Positions 27,587 to 36,187 of a stretch of DNA of 64,000 nucleotides are shown piece after piece (within the stretch, counting starts at the first letter, position 1; each line of letters begins with the position of its first letter). The position numbers and the translations under genes were made by a program. Origin of the DNA: Streptomyces chattanoogensis (lineage in GTDB: Bacteria; Actinomycetota; Actinomycetes; Streptomycetales; Streptomycetaceae); assembly GCF_001294335.1 (NCBI RefSeq), contig NZ_LGKG01000185.1, forward strand, positions 142,377 to 206,376, written 5' to 3'. Below the pieces are notes generated by a model, which was given only the letters and a program-made list of their open reading frames with translations, was not told the DNA's origin and made no database searches.

Positions 27587-27978
27587 GTACTGCTCCCGAC
27601 TGGGAGTCACTGCGGACGCAGGCCCGGGACGCGATGTCCCGGGCCTACGCCCCGTACTCCGGCTATCCCGTGGGCGCCGCCGCCCTGGTGGACGACGGCC
27701 GTACGGTCACCGGCTGCAATGTCGAGAACGCCTCGTACGGCCTCGCCCTGTGCGCCGAATGCGGCCTGGTGTCGGCCCTGTTCGCCGGGGGCGGCGGCCG
27801 GCTGACCGCCTTCACCTGCGTCGACGGCGCAGGCGAACTCCTCGTCCCGTGCGGCCGCTGCCGCCAGCTCCTGTACGAGCACGGGGGACCGGACCTCCTG
27901 GTCGACACGGCCGCCGGAATCCGGCCGCTGTCGGACCTCCTTCCGGACGCGTTCGGGCCGGGCCACCTCACGAAGTGA
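27583..27978 (+). CDS. cdd: Cytidine deaminase
   Basis: Hydrolyses cytidine and deoxycytidine to uridine and deoxyuridine. The 131 residues fit the small homotetrameric class with three Cys zinc ligands. Substrate-binding motif GCNVENASYGLALCAECG contains the first Cys and catalytic Glu, and VPCGRCRQLL holds the other two Cys. The GTG start lies within the permease stop (GTGA). Imported cytidine would be converted here before phosphorolysis by the next gene product. Confidence 0.95.
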   Translation: MSTAPDWESLRTQARDAMSRAYAPYSGYPVGAAALVDDGRTVTGCNVENASYGLALCAECGLVSALFAGGGGRLTAFTCVDGAGELLVPCGRCRQLLYEHGGPDLLVDTAAGIRPLSDLLPDAFGPGHLTK

Positions 27979-27994
27979 AGACCGCTGGCCGCCT

Positions 27995-28018
27995 CCCGTT
28001 CTATGCGTGTAGAACGGG
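27995..28018. promoter_or_regulatory. Nucleoside-regulon operator, site 3 (before deoA)
   Basis: A 24-bp near-perfect inverted repeat, arms CCCGTTCTA and TAGAACGGG around TGCGTG. The core CTATGCGTGTAG is a two-mismatch variant of CTACGCGCGTAG. The long arms could also terminate transcription from cdd. It is 80 bp before deoA. Confidence 0.78.
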
Positions 28019-28097
28019 GGGCGGCCAGGAAGGCGCCTCGCCCGACCGGCCTTGTGTCCTCCCGGCCTTCGCAGCCGACGTTGGAAAGGAAGCCCCC

Positions 28098-29384
28098 ATG
28101 GGATCCATGGACGCCATCTCCGTCATCCGCACCAAGCGCGACCGCGGCGAGCTGACCCCCGATCAGATCGACTGGGTCATCGACGCCTACACCCGCGGCG
28201 AGGTCGCCCACGAACAGATGTCGTCCCTGGCCATGGCCATCTTCCTCAACGGCATGACCCGCACGGAGATCGCCCGCTGGACCGCCGCCATGATCGCCTC
28301 CGGTGACCGCATGGACTTCTCCGCCCTGCCCCGCCCCACCGCCGACAAGCACTCCACCGGCGGCGTCGGCGACAAGATCACCCTCCCCCTCGCCCCCCTG
28401 GTCGCCGCCTGCGGCGCGGCCGTCCCCCAGCTCTCCGGCCGCGGCCTCGGCCACACCGGCGGCACCCTCGACAAGCTCGAAGCCATCCCCGGCTGGCGCG
28501 CCCACCTCTCCAACGCCGAGATGCTGGACGTCCTGCGCGATGCCGGCTCGGTCATCTGCGCCGCCGGCGACGGCCTCGCCCCCGCCGACAAGAAGCTCTA
28601 CGCCCTGCGTGACGTCACCGGCACCGTCGAGTCCATCCCCCTCATCGCCTCCTCCATCATGTCCAAGAAGATCGCCGAGGGCACCGGCTCCCTCGTCCTG
28701 GACGTGAAGGTGGGCTCCGGCGCCTTCATGAAGCACCTCGACGACGCCCGCGAACTGGCCTCCACCATGGTCGGACTGGGCACCGACCACGGCGTACGGA
28801 CGGTCGCGCTGCTCACCGACATGTCCACGCCCCTCGGCCGGACGGCCGGCAACGCCCTCGAAGTCCGCGAATCCGTCGAGGTCCTGGCCGGCGGCGGCCC
28901 CGCCGACGTGGTCGAACTGACCCTGGCCCTGGCCCGCGAAATGCTCGACGCGGCCGGCCTGCCGGACGCCGACCCTGCCAAGGCCCTGGCCGACGGCTCC
29001 GCCATGGACCACTGGCGCCGCATGATCACCGCCCAGGGCGGCGACCCCGACGCGCCCCTCCCGCAGGCCCGCGAGACCCACATCCTCCCCGCCCCCTCCT
29101 CCGGCGTCCTCACCACCCTCGACGCCTACGCCGTCGGCCTCGCCGCCTGGCGCCTCGGCGCCGGCCGCGCCCGCAAGGAGGACCCGGTCCAGGCGGGCGC
29201 GGGCGTAGAAATGCACGCCAAGCCGGGCGACACGGTCGTCGCGGGCCAGCCCCTCCTGACCCTCCACACGGACACCCCGGAGAAGCTCCCGTACGCGCTG
29301 GAGGCGCTGGACGGCGGAGTGGTGGTCGGGGCGGCGGAGGCGGGATTCCACGCCTCGCCGGTGGTGTTGGAGCGGATCGGCTGA
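28098..29384 (+). CDS. deoA: Thymidine/pyrimidine-nucleoside phosphorylase
   Basis: Phosphorolysis of thymidine, deoxyuridine or uridine to base plus (deoxy)ribose-1-phosphate. The 428 residues have the normal three-domain length. Family signature SGRGLGHTGGTLDKLEAIPG is near residue 113. Phosphate-site ADKHSTGGVGDKITL is at ~82 and DVKVGSGAFMK at ~200. ATG 28098 has GGAAAGGAAG upstream. Pentose-1-phosphate produced here would go to the mutase and aldolase encoded at 46-50 kb. Confidence 0.95.
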   Translation: MGSMDAISVIRTKRDRGELTPDQIDWVIDAYTRGEVAHEQMSSLAMAIFLNGMTRTEIARWTAAMIASGDRMDFSALPRPTADKHSTGGVGDKITLPLAPLVAACGAAVPQLSGRGLGHTGGTLDKLEAIPGWRAHLSNAEMLDVLRDAGSVICAAGDGLAPADKKLYALRDVTGTVESIPLIASSIMSKKIAEGTGSLVLDVKVGSGAFMKHLDDARELASTMVGLGTDHGVRTVALLTDMSTPLGRTAGNALEVRESVEVLAGGGPADVVELTLALAREMLDAAGLPDADPAKALADGSAMDHWRRMITAQGGDPDAPLPQARETHILPAPSSGVLTTLDAYAVGLAAWRLGAGRARKEDPVQAGAGVEMHAKPGDTVVAGQPLLTLHTDTPEKLPYALEALDGGVVVGAAEAGFHASPVVLERIG

Positions 29385-29510
29385 CCGGTCCGCTGCGCTT
29401 TGCTGGTTTCTCCCCACGTTGTCGGCTTTCCCGCCGTAGGGGTTGTTCGCCGTTGCGCCTGCGGCGGGCTGGTTGCCGCTGCGCGGGGCTGTTCGGCAGC
29501 GGCACCGGGC

Positions 29511-30698
29511 TTACACGGCTCCGCCGCTACAGCCCGGCACCTCCCCGACGTAGTACGCGCACTGGTACAGGGCCGACGCCTGGGCGCGGGCCGTCTTGGC
29601 GGTGCGGCTGACCGCCGAGGAGGCGACCGCGTGGCCCGCGAAGAAGCCCGCGGTGATCAGGACCAGGCCCGTCAGGACCGCGGCCACCGAGTCGGTGAGC
29701 GAGAGCAGCAGACCGGTGGAGGTCGCGCCGACGGCCAGGTAGAGGGCGCCGCGGCGGCCCAGGCGGGCGACCAGCTGGCCGGCCGCGGCCGAGGAGACCG
29801 TACCGACCAGGTAGACGATGAAGATCGAACCGACGATGCCCTGCGGGAGGTTGAACGGCTCGGAGGTCAGGCGGTAGCCGATTACGGTGTAGACCGCGCC
29901 GAAGACCGTCATGAACAGCCCGCCGATGGCGTACAGGCGGCGCAGCAGCGGGTCGGCCAGGTGGCCGGCCAGGGTGCGGCCCAGAGCCCGCGGGCCGACC
30001 GAACGCGGCGCGAAATGCCGGGCCTTGGGCACCAGCAGCCGGAAGGCCACCGCGCACACCACGGCCATCACACCCACCGCGCCGAGCCCGGCCCGCCAGC
30101 CCCAGGCCTGGGCGACCCAGCCGGTCACGATCCGGCCGGACATCCCGCCGATGCTGTTGCCCGCCACGAACAGGCCGATGGCCGCCACGAGCGCCTTGGC
30201 CCGTACCTCTTCCGCCAGGAACGCCATCGCCGACGCGGGCAGACCCGCCAGCGCCACACCCTGGACGGCGCGCAGCGCGATCAGTACGCCGAGGGACGGC
30301 GCGAACGGGACCAGCATCGCGATCAGGGTCGCGACGGAGAGCGAGACGGTCATCAGGGCGCGGCGGCCGAAGCGCTCGGAGACGGCGCTGAGCGGGATCA
30401 CCCCGAGCGCCAGCCCGAAGGTGGCCGCCGACACGGTCCAACTCGCCTGGTCCGGCGAGACATTGAGGTCGGCGGAGATCGCGGGCAGCAGCGCCTGCGT
30501 GGAGTACAGGAGCGCGAAGGTGGCGACTCCGGCGGCGAAGAGGGCGAAGCTCATCCGGCGGTAGCCGGGGCCGCCCGGGTGCAGCTTGCCGGACTCGGGG
30601 TCGACGGCAGCGGCGGCACGGGAAGAAGTGTCGGTGGACGACTGGGGAGAGGCGGCCGCACGGATGGTGACGGACGCCCCGGTATCAGCGGGAGGCAT
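29511..30698 (-). CDS. Major facilitator superfamily transporter
   Basis: A 395-residue exporter-type MFS protein with 12 predicted helices. An N-terminal ~48-residue polar leader is followed by MSFALFAAGVATFALLYSTQ. The A-loop SERFGRRALMTVSLSVA is near residue 105 and a second gate motif ARLGRRGALYLAVGA is near 310. The topology fits the YnfM/CynX-like group of drug or small-anion transporters. It is divergent from a LysR regulator across 119 bp and is probably its target. The substrate is unknown. Confidence 0.88.
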   Translation of the reverse strand: MPPADTGASVTIRAAASPQSSTDTSSRAAAAVDPESGKLHPGGPGYRRMSFALFAAGVATFALLYSTQALLPAISADLNVSPDQASWTVSAATFGLALGVIPLSAVSERFGRRALMTVSLSVATLIAMLVPFAPSLGVLIALRAVQGVALAGLPASAMAFLAEEVRAKALVAAIGLFVAGNSIGGMSGRIVTGWVAQAWGWRAGLGAVGVMAVVCAVAFRLLVPKARHFAPRSVGPRALGRTLAGHLADPLLRRLYAIGGLFMTVFGAVYTVIGYRLTSEPFNLPQGIVGSIFIVYLVGTVSSAAAGQLVARLGRRGALYLAVGATSTGLLLSLTDSVAAVLTGLVLITAGFFAGHAVASSAVSRTAKTARAQASALYQCAYYVGEVPGCSGGAV

Positions 30699-30817
30699 GC
30701 TTCGAAGGTAGGGCGACGCGCCTCATGCGTCCAATGCATGGAAACGACATAATCGATTCCGTGTCGCATGATCGCAGCTCACGAATCCCTCTGTCGCAAC
30801 CTCGCAACAGAAAAGAC

Positions 30818-31756
30818 ATGACGGAAGTGGTGGACGCCACTGATCTTGGAGCAAATTCCTGGGCTTGGGCGCTCGCGCCGCGCCTCGCGCAGTTCACCGC
30901 GGTGGCCCGGCACGAGCATGTCACCCGCGCGGCCCAGGAGCTGGGCATGCCCCAGCCGACCCTCAGCCGCGCCATCGTCCGGCTGGAGGAGGACCTCGGC
31001 GTCGCCCTCTTCGCCCGGCACGGCCGCACCCTCTCGCTCACCCCGGCCGGACGTGCCTTTCTCGCCTCCGCCGAACGGATGCTGACGGACCTCGACCGCG
31101 CGACCGAGACCGTACGCGCCGACGCCGACCCGGCCGCCGGCAAGGTCGCCTTCGGCTTTCTGCACACCCTCGGCTCCGAGACGGTCCCCGGCCTGATCCG
31201 CACCTTCCGCGCCGACCATCCGCGGGTCCGCTTCCAGCTCGTACAGAACTACGGCGAGGCGATGATCGAACGCCTGCGGGCCGGCGATCTGGACCTCTGT
31301 CTGACCTCCCCCGTGCCGGACTACCCGGATCTGGTCGCCCGCCGCCTCGACGAGCAGAAGCTGCGGCTCGTCGTCCCGGACGACCATCCGCTGGCGCGCC
31401 GCAAGCGGATCCGGCTGGCGGAGGCGGCCGGCGAACTGTTCGTCACCCTCGAGCCGGGCTACGGGCTGCGCCGGATCACCGACGCGCTGTGTGCCGAGGC
31501 CGGATTCGCCCCGCGGGTCGCCTTCGAGGGGGAGGAGGCGGAGACGCTGCGCGGCCTGGTGGCGGCCGGGCTGGGGGTGGCACTGCTGCCGCCGCCCGCG
31601 GTGCCGCGCCCCGGCGTCGCCGAGCTGACGGTGACCGCACCCCGGGCGGTCCGGGAGATCGGCGTGGCCTGGCTGGACGGGCACCCGGACACGCCGCCGG
31701 TGGCCGCGTTCAAGAAGTTTCTGCTGAGTCGGAGGGGGGTGTTGCTGCCTCGATGA
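30818..31756 (+). CDS. LysR-family transcriptional regulator
   Basis: A 312-residue LTTR. The winged helix at residues ~17-75 contains FTAVARHEHVTRAAQELG and QPTLSRAIVRLEEDLGVALF. A periplasmic-binding-like effector domain follows (GFLHTLGSETVPGLIRTF to the C-terminus). ATG 30818 is chosen because the HTH starts soon after; GTG 30725 would add 31 unsupported residues. It is divergent from the MFS gene; the 119-bp gap holds near-palindrome TCCAATGCATGGA (30729-30741), a candidate T-N11-A type site. Confidence 0.9.
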   Translation: MTEVVDATDLGANSWAWALAPRLAQFTAVARHEHVTRAAQELGMPQPTLSRAIVRLEEDLGVALFARHGRTLSLTPAGRAFLASAERMLTDLDRATETVRADADPAAGKVAFGFLHTLGSETVPGLIRTFRADHPRVRFQLVQNYGEAMIERLRAGDLDLCLTSPVPDYPDLVARRLDEQKLRLVVPDDHPLARRKRIRLAEAAGELFVTLEPGYGLRRITDALCAEAGFAPRVAFEGEEAETLRGLVAAGLGVALLPPPAVPRPGVAELTVTAPRAVREIGVAWLDGHPDTPPVAAFKKFLLSRRGVLLPR

Positions 31757-31800
31757 CGCGTGGGAATACCGCCCTGCGCCCGCCCGTTCCGGACTCGCAG

Positions 31801-31856
31801 GGGGCTCGTGCATCCCCCAGGGGATCCGTTCGGCCAACCCCTCAGGGTCGGTGAGC
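31801..31856. repeat. Palindromic intergenic element, copy C
   Basis: Contains GCATCCCCCAGGGGATCCG then TTCGGCCAACCCCTCAGGG, matching elements at 35431-35486 and 51525-51584. This copy is the most diverged. It lies between the convergent LysR and hydrolase-like genes and could act as a bidirectional terminator. Confidence 0.75.
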
Positions 31857-31880
31857 GACACGGCCTCGCCCCGCCGCAGT

Positions 31881-32648
31881 TCAATGCCGCAACGACACCC
31901 CGAACCCCGACGCCAGCGGCATCCGCAGCCCCAGTGGCGGGGGCGCCGCCAGGGCGTCCTTCACCGGGCGGGCGAAGTCACGGGTGAAGAGGGAGCCGAG
32001 CAGGAAGTCGGTGGCGAGGGCGAAGACTTCGGCGCGGTGCTGGTGGAGGGAGTGGCCGTCCGAGTGGACCTCGAAGCGGCAGATGTCGCGGTTGACCTTC
32101 TTGGCGCGCTCGGCGTAGCGGTAGGAGAGATCGGGGTCGGTGCGTTCGTCGTTGGTGCCGTGGACGAGCAGGACCTGACGGCCGATGAGCTGTTTCACCG
32201 GATCGGGGGCGGCGGCATGCGGGGCGGGGTCGGGGAACCAGGGGGCGATGGCGAGGACGGAGTGGACGGCCGGGTGCCCGGCGGCGTGCAGGGCGGCGCG
32301 GGCGCCCATGCCCGTACCGACCAGGCAGACCGGCACATCGCCGTAGCGGCGGACGATCTCGTCCAGGGCCCAGGCGGCGTCCCGTGCGGGATGGGCGGCG
32401 GAGCCGTTCCAGCCGCGGCAGCGGTAGCGCAGGACATGGGCGGTCAGGCCTTCGGGGCGGCCCGCCTTCGCCAGCCGGACCGCGAGCGGCCGCACCGCCA
32501 GGGCCGAGATCGGCGAGGGACGGCCCACCCCGGTCGGGCCGCCTGCGGGCAGTAACAGGGCGACCCCGTTCACGGTCCGGTCCGCCCTGGCCGTTCCGCG
32601 CGGTTTCCCCAGCCGGGCCTCGCGCACCGGCAGCGCTTGCTGAGCCAT
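31881..32648 (-). CDS. Alpha/beta hydrolase-fold protein with the nucleophile Ser replaced by Gly
   Basis: A 255-residue protein with the order of a dienelactone-hydrolase-like fold. The nucleophile elbow normally reads GxSxG, but here residues 111-115 are GTGMG, so Ser113 is Gly (GGC where AGC would give Ser). The acid and base are kept: VLLVHGTNDERTD (Asp near 180) and HSDGHSLHQH (His near 206). Hydrolysis by the usual mechanism is therefore unlikely; it may be a binding protein or carry a recent mutation. Start ATG 32648 is preferred to upstream GTG. It is divergent from add. Confidence 0.8.
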   Translation of the reverse strand: MAQQALPVREARLGKPRGTARADRTVNGVALLLPAGGPTGVGRPSPISALAVRPLAVRLAKAGRPEGLTAHVLRYRCRGWNGSAAHPARDAAWALDEIVRRYGDVPVCLVGTGMGARAALHAAGHPAVHSVLAIAPWFPDPAPHAAAPDPVKQLIGRQVLLVHGTNDERTDPDLSYRYAERAKKVNRDICRFEVHSDGHSLHQHRAEVFALATDFLLGSLFTRDFARPVKDALAAPPPLGLRMPLASGFGVSLRH

Positions 32649-32722
32649 GACGAGAACGATGACAGAAGGTGGGGCGGCGGCCACCCTGCGGACGGGTCAC
32701 TGTTACGTATCGTTCGGTGAGA

Positions 32723-32736
32723 TCTACGCGCGTAGG
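32723..32736. promoter_or_regulatory. Nucleoside-regulon operator, site 4 (before add)
   Basis: TCTACGCGCGTAGG, 13 of 14 matches to the consensus palindrome, sits just upstream of a TAGAGT hexamer (32740-32745). That hexamer is six bases before the adenosine deaminase ATG, so the operator covers the promoter spacer. Confidence 0.87.
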
Positions 32737-32751
32737 GGCTAGAGTGCGCAA

Positions 32752-33867
32752 ATGACGAGCGAGACCAGCACTCTCCCGACCAGTGAACAGATCCGTCGCG
32801 CCCCCAAGGTGCTGCTGCACGATCACCTCGACGGCGGCCTGCGTCCCGGCACCGTCGTCGACCTCGCCCGCGAGACGGGCTATGACGGCCTGCCCGAGTC
32901 CGATCCCGAGAAGCTGGGGATCTGGTTCCGCGAGGCGGCCGACTCCGGCTCGCTGGAGCGCTATCTGGAGACCTTCGCGCACACCTGCGCCGTCATGCAG
33001 ACCAAGGAAGCGCTCCGGCGCGTCGCCGCGGAGTGCGCCGAGGACCTGGCCGCGGACGGTGTGGTCTACGCCGAGGTCCGGTACGCCCCCGAGCAGCACC
33101 TGGAGAAGGGGCTGAGCCTCGAAGAGGTCGTCGAGGCTGTCAACGAGGGCTTCCGCGAGGGCGAGCGGCGGGCCCGCGAGAACGGCCACCGCATCCGCGT
33201 CGGCGCCCTGCTGACCGCCATGCGGCACGCCGCCCGCGCCCTGGAGATCGCCGAACTCGCCAACCGCTACCGCGACTCGGGCGTCGTCGGCTTCGACATC
33301 GCGGGCGCCGAGGCCGGCTTCCCGCCCACCCGCCACCTCGACGCCTTCGAGTACCTCAAGCGGGAGAACAACCACTTCACCATCCACGCCGGTGAGGCCT
33401 TCGGCCTGCCGTCCATCTGGCAGGCGCTCCAGTGGTGCGGCGCCGACCGCCTCGGCCACGGCGTGCGCATCATCGACGACATCGAGGTCGACGACGACGG
33501 CGCGGTCAAGCTCGGCCGGCTCGCCTCGTACGTACGCGACAAGCGCATCCCGCTGGAGATGTGCCCCACCTCCAACCTCCAGACGGGCGCCGCCACCTCC
33601 TACGCAGAGCACCCCATCGGGCTGCTGCGCCGGCTGCAGTTCCGCCTCACGGTCAACACCGACAACCGGCTGATGAGCGGGACGAGCATGTCCCGGGAAT
33701 TCGAGCACCTGGTCAGGACATTCCGATACACGCTCGATGACCTGCAGTGGTTTACAGTCAATGCGATGAAATCAGCATTCATTCCTTTCGATGAACGTCT
33801 GGCCATGATCAACGATGTGATCAAGCCCGGATATGCGGAGCTGCGGGCCGAATGGCTGTTCCGGTAA
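32752..33867 (+). CDS. add: Adenosine deaminase
   Basis: Converts adenosine and deoxyadenosine to inosine and deoxyinosine. The 371 residues show the zinc-site [10 protein letters not shown] (residue ~23), [15 protein letters not shown], catalytic [12 protein letters not shown] (~205), [12 protein letters not shown] (~230), [11 protein letters not shown] and [11 protein letters not shown] (metal Asp). It has no ribosome site; TAGAGT six bases before ATG suggests a leaderless mRNA. The operator palindrome in the promoter links it to the rest of the nucleoside genes. Product inosine would be cleaved by the PNP at 50.3 kb. Confidence 0.95.
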   Translation: MTSETSTLPTSEQIRRAPKVLLHDHLDGGLRPGTVVDLARETGYDGLPESDPEKLGIWFREAADSGSLERYLETFAHTCAVMQTKEALRRVAAECAEDLAADGVVYAEVRYAPEQHLEKGLSLEEVVEAVNEGFREGERRARENGHRIRVGALLTAMRHAARALEIAELANRYRDSGVVGFDIAGAEAGFPPTRHLDAFEYLKRENNHFTIHAGEAFGLPSIWQALQWCGADRLGHGVRIIDDIEVDDDGAVKLGRLASYVRDKRIPLEMCPTSNLQTGAATSYAEHPIGLLRRLQFRLTVNTDNRLMSGTSMSREFEHLVRTFRYTLDDLQWFTVNAMKSAFIPFDERLAMINDVIKPGYAELRAEWLFR

Positions 33868-33956
33868 GCGCCGGTGAGTGGCGGCACGCTCCGGTGTGAG
33901 CAGGGGATTTGACGCTGTGTAAGGCGCATCGGGGGGCGAGGGTCCCGCTATAGCGG

Positions 33957-33988
33957 AACGGCCGGTGGATTTCCACCGGCCGTTTTTC
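33957..33988 (+). terminator. Rho-independent terminator after add
   Basis: A 12-bp perfect stem ACGGCCGGTGGA/TCCACCGGCCGT with a two-base apex is followed by TTTTT. This is the clearest classical terminator in the window. Confidence 0.92.
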
Positions 33989-34084
33989 TGCGGCCGTGGG
34001 TGTTTGCGGTGGCGGCAATCGCGTCACTAGGTTGATTTGCCGGTCGAGCCCCGATCACCATCCCCATCACAAGGACGTATTTCG

Positions 34085-34420
34085 ATGAAGCAGGGAACCA
34101 TGAAGACTCTCGGTGCCGCCGTGCTCGGTGCTGCCTTCGCCGTCACCGCAGCGGGCACCGCCTCCGCGGCCTCGCCGGTGAACCCCGCCGACGCCACCGG
34201 CCTGTTGGGCAAGGTGTCGGGGGCCACCAAGACCGTCTCGGGGGCCACCAAGACCGTTTCGGGTGCCACCAAGACCGTGTCGGGGGCCGCCCACGGCGTC
34301 AAGCCGGCCGGCGGCGACATCCAGACCCCCACCAACTCGAAGGGCAACACGCTGGGCGGGGTGCCGCTCGAGGAGGTCAAGGGTGTCACCGGGGTGGTCC
34401 CGGGGGTCAACCTCCGCTGA
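34085..34420 (+). CDS. Small secreted protein with SGATKTV heptad repeats
   Basis: A 111-residue exported protein. A signal peptide (MKQGTMKTLGAAVLGAAFAV then TAAGTASA) probably ends near residue 29. The mature part contains three tandem copies of SGATKTV (residues ~56-76), encoded by near-identical 21-base DNA repeats, then VKGVTGVVPGVNLR. AAGGACG precedes ATG 34085. It looks related in design to the secreted protein at 40620. The function is unknown; a cell-surface or spore-envelope role is a guess. Confidence 0.78.
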   Translation: MKQGTMKTLGAAVLGAAFAVTAAGTASAASPVNPADATGLLGKVSGATKTVSGATKTVSGATKTVSGAAHGVKPAGGDIQTPTNSKGNTLGGVPLEEVKGVTGVVPGVNLR

Positions 34421-34441
34421 ACGGCCGCCGAGCCCAGCGCC

Positions 34442-34483
34442 GTGCCCCGGCGCCCACGCCGCAACGCGTGGGCGCCGGGGCAC
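34442..34483. terminator. Bidirectional stem-loop terminator
   Basis: A perfect 18-bp inverted repeat, GTGCCCCGGCGCCCACGC and its complement, surrounds a six-base loop. It lies between the convergent secreted-protein and PspC genes. Confidence 0.88.
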
Positions 34484-34528
34484 CGCCATGTCCGGCCCGG
34501 TCCGCCGCGCGCCGCGGCGGGCGCCTGA

Positions 34529-34738
34529 CTACCAGGCGGTGGCGCTGGTGGCCTTGTCCTCCGAGGGGAGGAATATCCACAGCGCGAGGTAGACGAGGAA
34601 CTGCGGGCCCGGCAGCAGGCACGACAGCAGGAAGATCACCCGCATCGTCGCCGGGGTGGTGCCGAAGCGACGGGCCAGACCCGCGCACACTCCGGCGATC
34701 ATTCGGTTGTTGCGGGGGCGGACCAGTGCGGCGGCCAT
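34529..34738 (-). CDS. PspC-domain small membrane protein
   Basis: Sixty-nine residues covering a single PspC domain: LVRPRNNRMIAGVCAGLARR then FGTTPATMRVIF and a hydrophobic C-terminal helix LVYLALWIFLPSED. Two membrane segments are likely. In other bacteria PspC proteins sense envelope stress or partner a kinase; here it stands alone upstream of the VanZ gene, so any such role is inference. ATG 34738 has AGGAG ten bases upstream. Confidence 0.85.
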   Translation of the reverse strand: MAAALVRPRNNRMIAGVCAGLARRFGTTPATMRVIFLLSCLLPGPQFLVYLALWIFLPSEDKATSATAW

Positions 34739-34784
34739 GATGGACGACTCCTTTTCGACTTCGTGGGGCGTTTGCCCCGATGTC

Positions 34785-35336
34785 TCAAAGGTAGGTCCGG
34801 CTGCCCGAGAGGACGTCAGCCTGCGGGGTGAGTCCGACCCTGGAGATCTTCGGGGTCGTATCCCTGAGACGCTCCTCCCGGCGGCGGAGCCGGTGCCGGG
34901 CCCCAGGGACGACGGCCAGGTGGACCACCGCCACCCCGACCGTGTGCAGCAGCACCGAGTCCACGTCCGCGACCTGCCCCGGCACCCCGGCCTGCAGCAG
35001 CTCGATGGCCAGCGCGATCATCGCGCCGGCGAAGACGGTACGGGTCAGGGACACCAGCGGCGACACATACAGCCGCCCGGCCGCCATGGGGAGCAGCACC
35101 CCCAACGGCGCCAGCAGCAGCGCCTGGCCGCCCAGGCTCTGCACCGCATGCCACGGCCCGCGGGCCAGCTCCACGCTGATCGACGCCAGCGGCTGAAGAT
35201 TGGGCGCGGGCACCCACAGCACCGTACGGGGCCGCAGCGTCAGCCAGCCGACAATCAGCAGATGCGCCACCAGCAGGAGAAGTCCGGTGGCGCGCATACG
35301 GAGGGCGGCGGTGTCGCCGGAACCATGACGCTGCAC
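34785..35336 (-). CDS. VanZ-like membrane protein
   Basis: About 183 residues with four or five membrane helices. VanZ-type features are LTLRPRTVLWVPAPNLQPLA, a loop QALLLAPLGVLLPMA, and the C-terminal ELLQAGVPGQVADVDSVLLH then TVGVAVVHL, which matches the conserved (E)xxQ...R..D..D...N..G pattern with small changes. In VanZ proteins this fold is linked to teicoplanin resistance or lipid binding. The start is uncertain (GTG 35336 or ATG 35297; neither has a good ribosome site). Confidence 0.8.
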   Translation of the reverse strand: MQRHGSGDTAALRMRATGLLLLVAHLLIVGWLTLRPRTVLWVPAPNLQPLASISVELARGPWHAVQSLGGQALLLAPLGVLLPMAAGRLYVSPLVSLTRTVFAGAMIALAIELLQAGVPGQVADVDSVLLHTVGVAVVHLAVVPGARHRLRRREERLRDTTPKISRVGLTPQADVLSGSRTYL

Positions 35337-35430
35337 AAAGGCCAGGACGCCGGTAGCGGGGGCCGCGGTTCCGCCCCGTTGCGCCCGTCTTGGCCGGATG
35401 GGCGGTGCCGGGGGGCGGCCCCGAGGGTGG

Positions 35431-35486
35431 GAGTGACGACCCTTAAGGGTTGTTCGAACAGATCCCCTAGGGGATGCGAAGCCCCC
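35431..35486. repeat. Palindromic intergenic element, copy B
   Basis: On the minus strand it reads GCATCCCCTAGGGGATCTG then TTCGAACAACCCTTAAGGG, near-identical to the core of the element at 51525-51584. Two short palindromes (CCCCTAGGGG and CCCTTAAGGG) flank TTCGAA. It is located between the VanZ and AfsQ lipoprotein genes. Confidence 0.85.
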
Positions 35487-35563
35487 CTGCGGGCCCACAA
35501 CGTGGCGGAGGCAGAGGATATTCCGCTGACGGGGCCACTCCGCCGGCGGGGTCATTCCGCTCC

Positions 35564-36187
35564 TCAGCCCGTCTCGGACAGCGGATCGCCCCAGCCGGCG
35601 TTCTGGGCGATGTCCGGGTTGGACAGCACATCGGCCGAGCAGTCGTAGCGGTGCGGGGCCTCCTTGCCGGGCCCGCCCAGTACTGCCGCATGGGTACGGC
35701 CCAGCGCCGGGGCCGCACCGTAGGTGCACACCACCTGCGCCAGCGCGAAGGACGGCAGTTCGTCCGGACGGATGCTCAGCCGCAGCGCCTCCGCGGGATC
35801 GCCCGCGCGCGGACCGTTCACCTTCAGGTCCTCGGGCACCGCACTGCTGAACCCGGCCTCCTCCTCCACGGGTGAAGGCTGCCGCCGCAGCTCGTCCAGC
35901 AGCGCCCGCGCCGCCCTCAGCCGGTCGGCCGGTGCCGCCGTGGGCGCCGTCAGGGGCACGGTCCGTTCCACCTGCGTCAGCGTGGAGGTGCACACCAGGT
36001 AGACGGCGACCTGTACGGCACCGGGGTCGGCCGGCTTCGTGTCCTCGGCGGGGATCTTGCAGCTCACCCGCGAGGGCGCGCCGCCCGCGTCCACCGGCAC
36101 CGACGTGCCCCGGATACCGCAGCCCGCGGCGGCCAGAGCCACGGCCGCCACCAGAGCGGTGCGCGAGAACCAGCCGGGCCGCCTCAT
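35564..36187 (-). CDS. afsQ3: AfsQ-operon lipoprotein (AfsQ3 type)
   Basis: A 207-residue lipoprotein with signal peptide and lipobox LAAAGC (Cys23). The mature part contains a GerMN-like fold (AVQVAVYLVCTSTLTQVERT, LDELRRQPSPVEEEAGFSSA, SIRPDELPSFALAQVVCTYG). Its start overlaps the kinase stop (ATGA), so it is third in afsQ1-afsQ2-lipoprotein. In Streptomyces coelicolor the same order is known and the lipoprotein belongs to the AfsQ signalling unit, presumably modulating the sensor outside the membrane. Confidence 0.88.
   Translation of the reverse strand: MRRPGWFSRTALVAAVALAAAGCGIRGTSVPVDAGGAPSRVSCKIPAEDTKPADPGAVQVAVYLVCTSTLTQVERTVPLTAPTAAPADRLRAARALLDELRRQPSPVEEEAGFSSAVPEDLKVNGPRAGDPAEALRLSIRPDELPSFALAQVVCTYGAAPALGRTHAAVLGGPGKEAPHRYDCSADVLSNPDIAQNAGWGDPLSETG

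Noticed and set aside
29385..29510. Possible dispersed repeat rich in GTTGCCGCTGCGCGGGGC-like sequence
   Set aside because: It resembles degenerate intergenic stretches seen in Streptomyces, but no second copy is present in the window to support it.
32646..32751. A second operator copy for the hydrolase-like gene divergent from add
   Set aside because: The single palindrome at 32723 is placed for add; nothing suggests control of the divergent gene beyond proximity.
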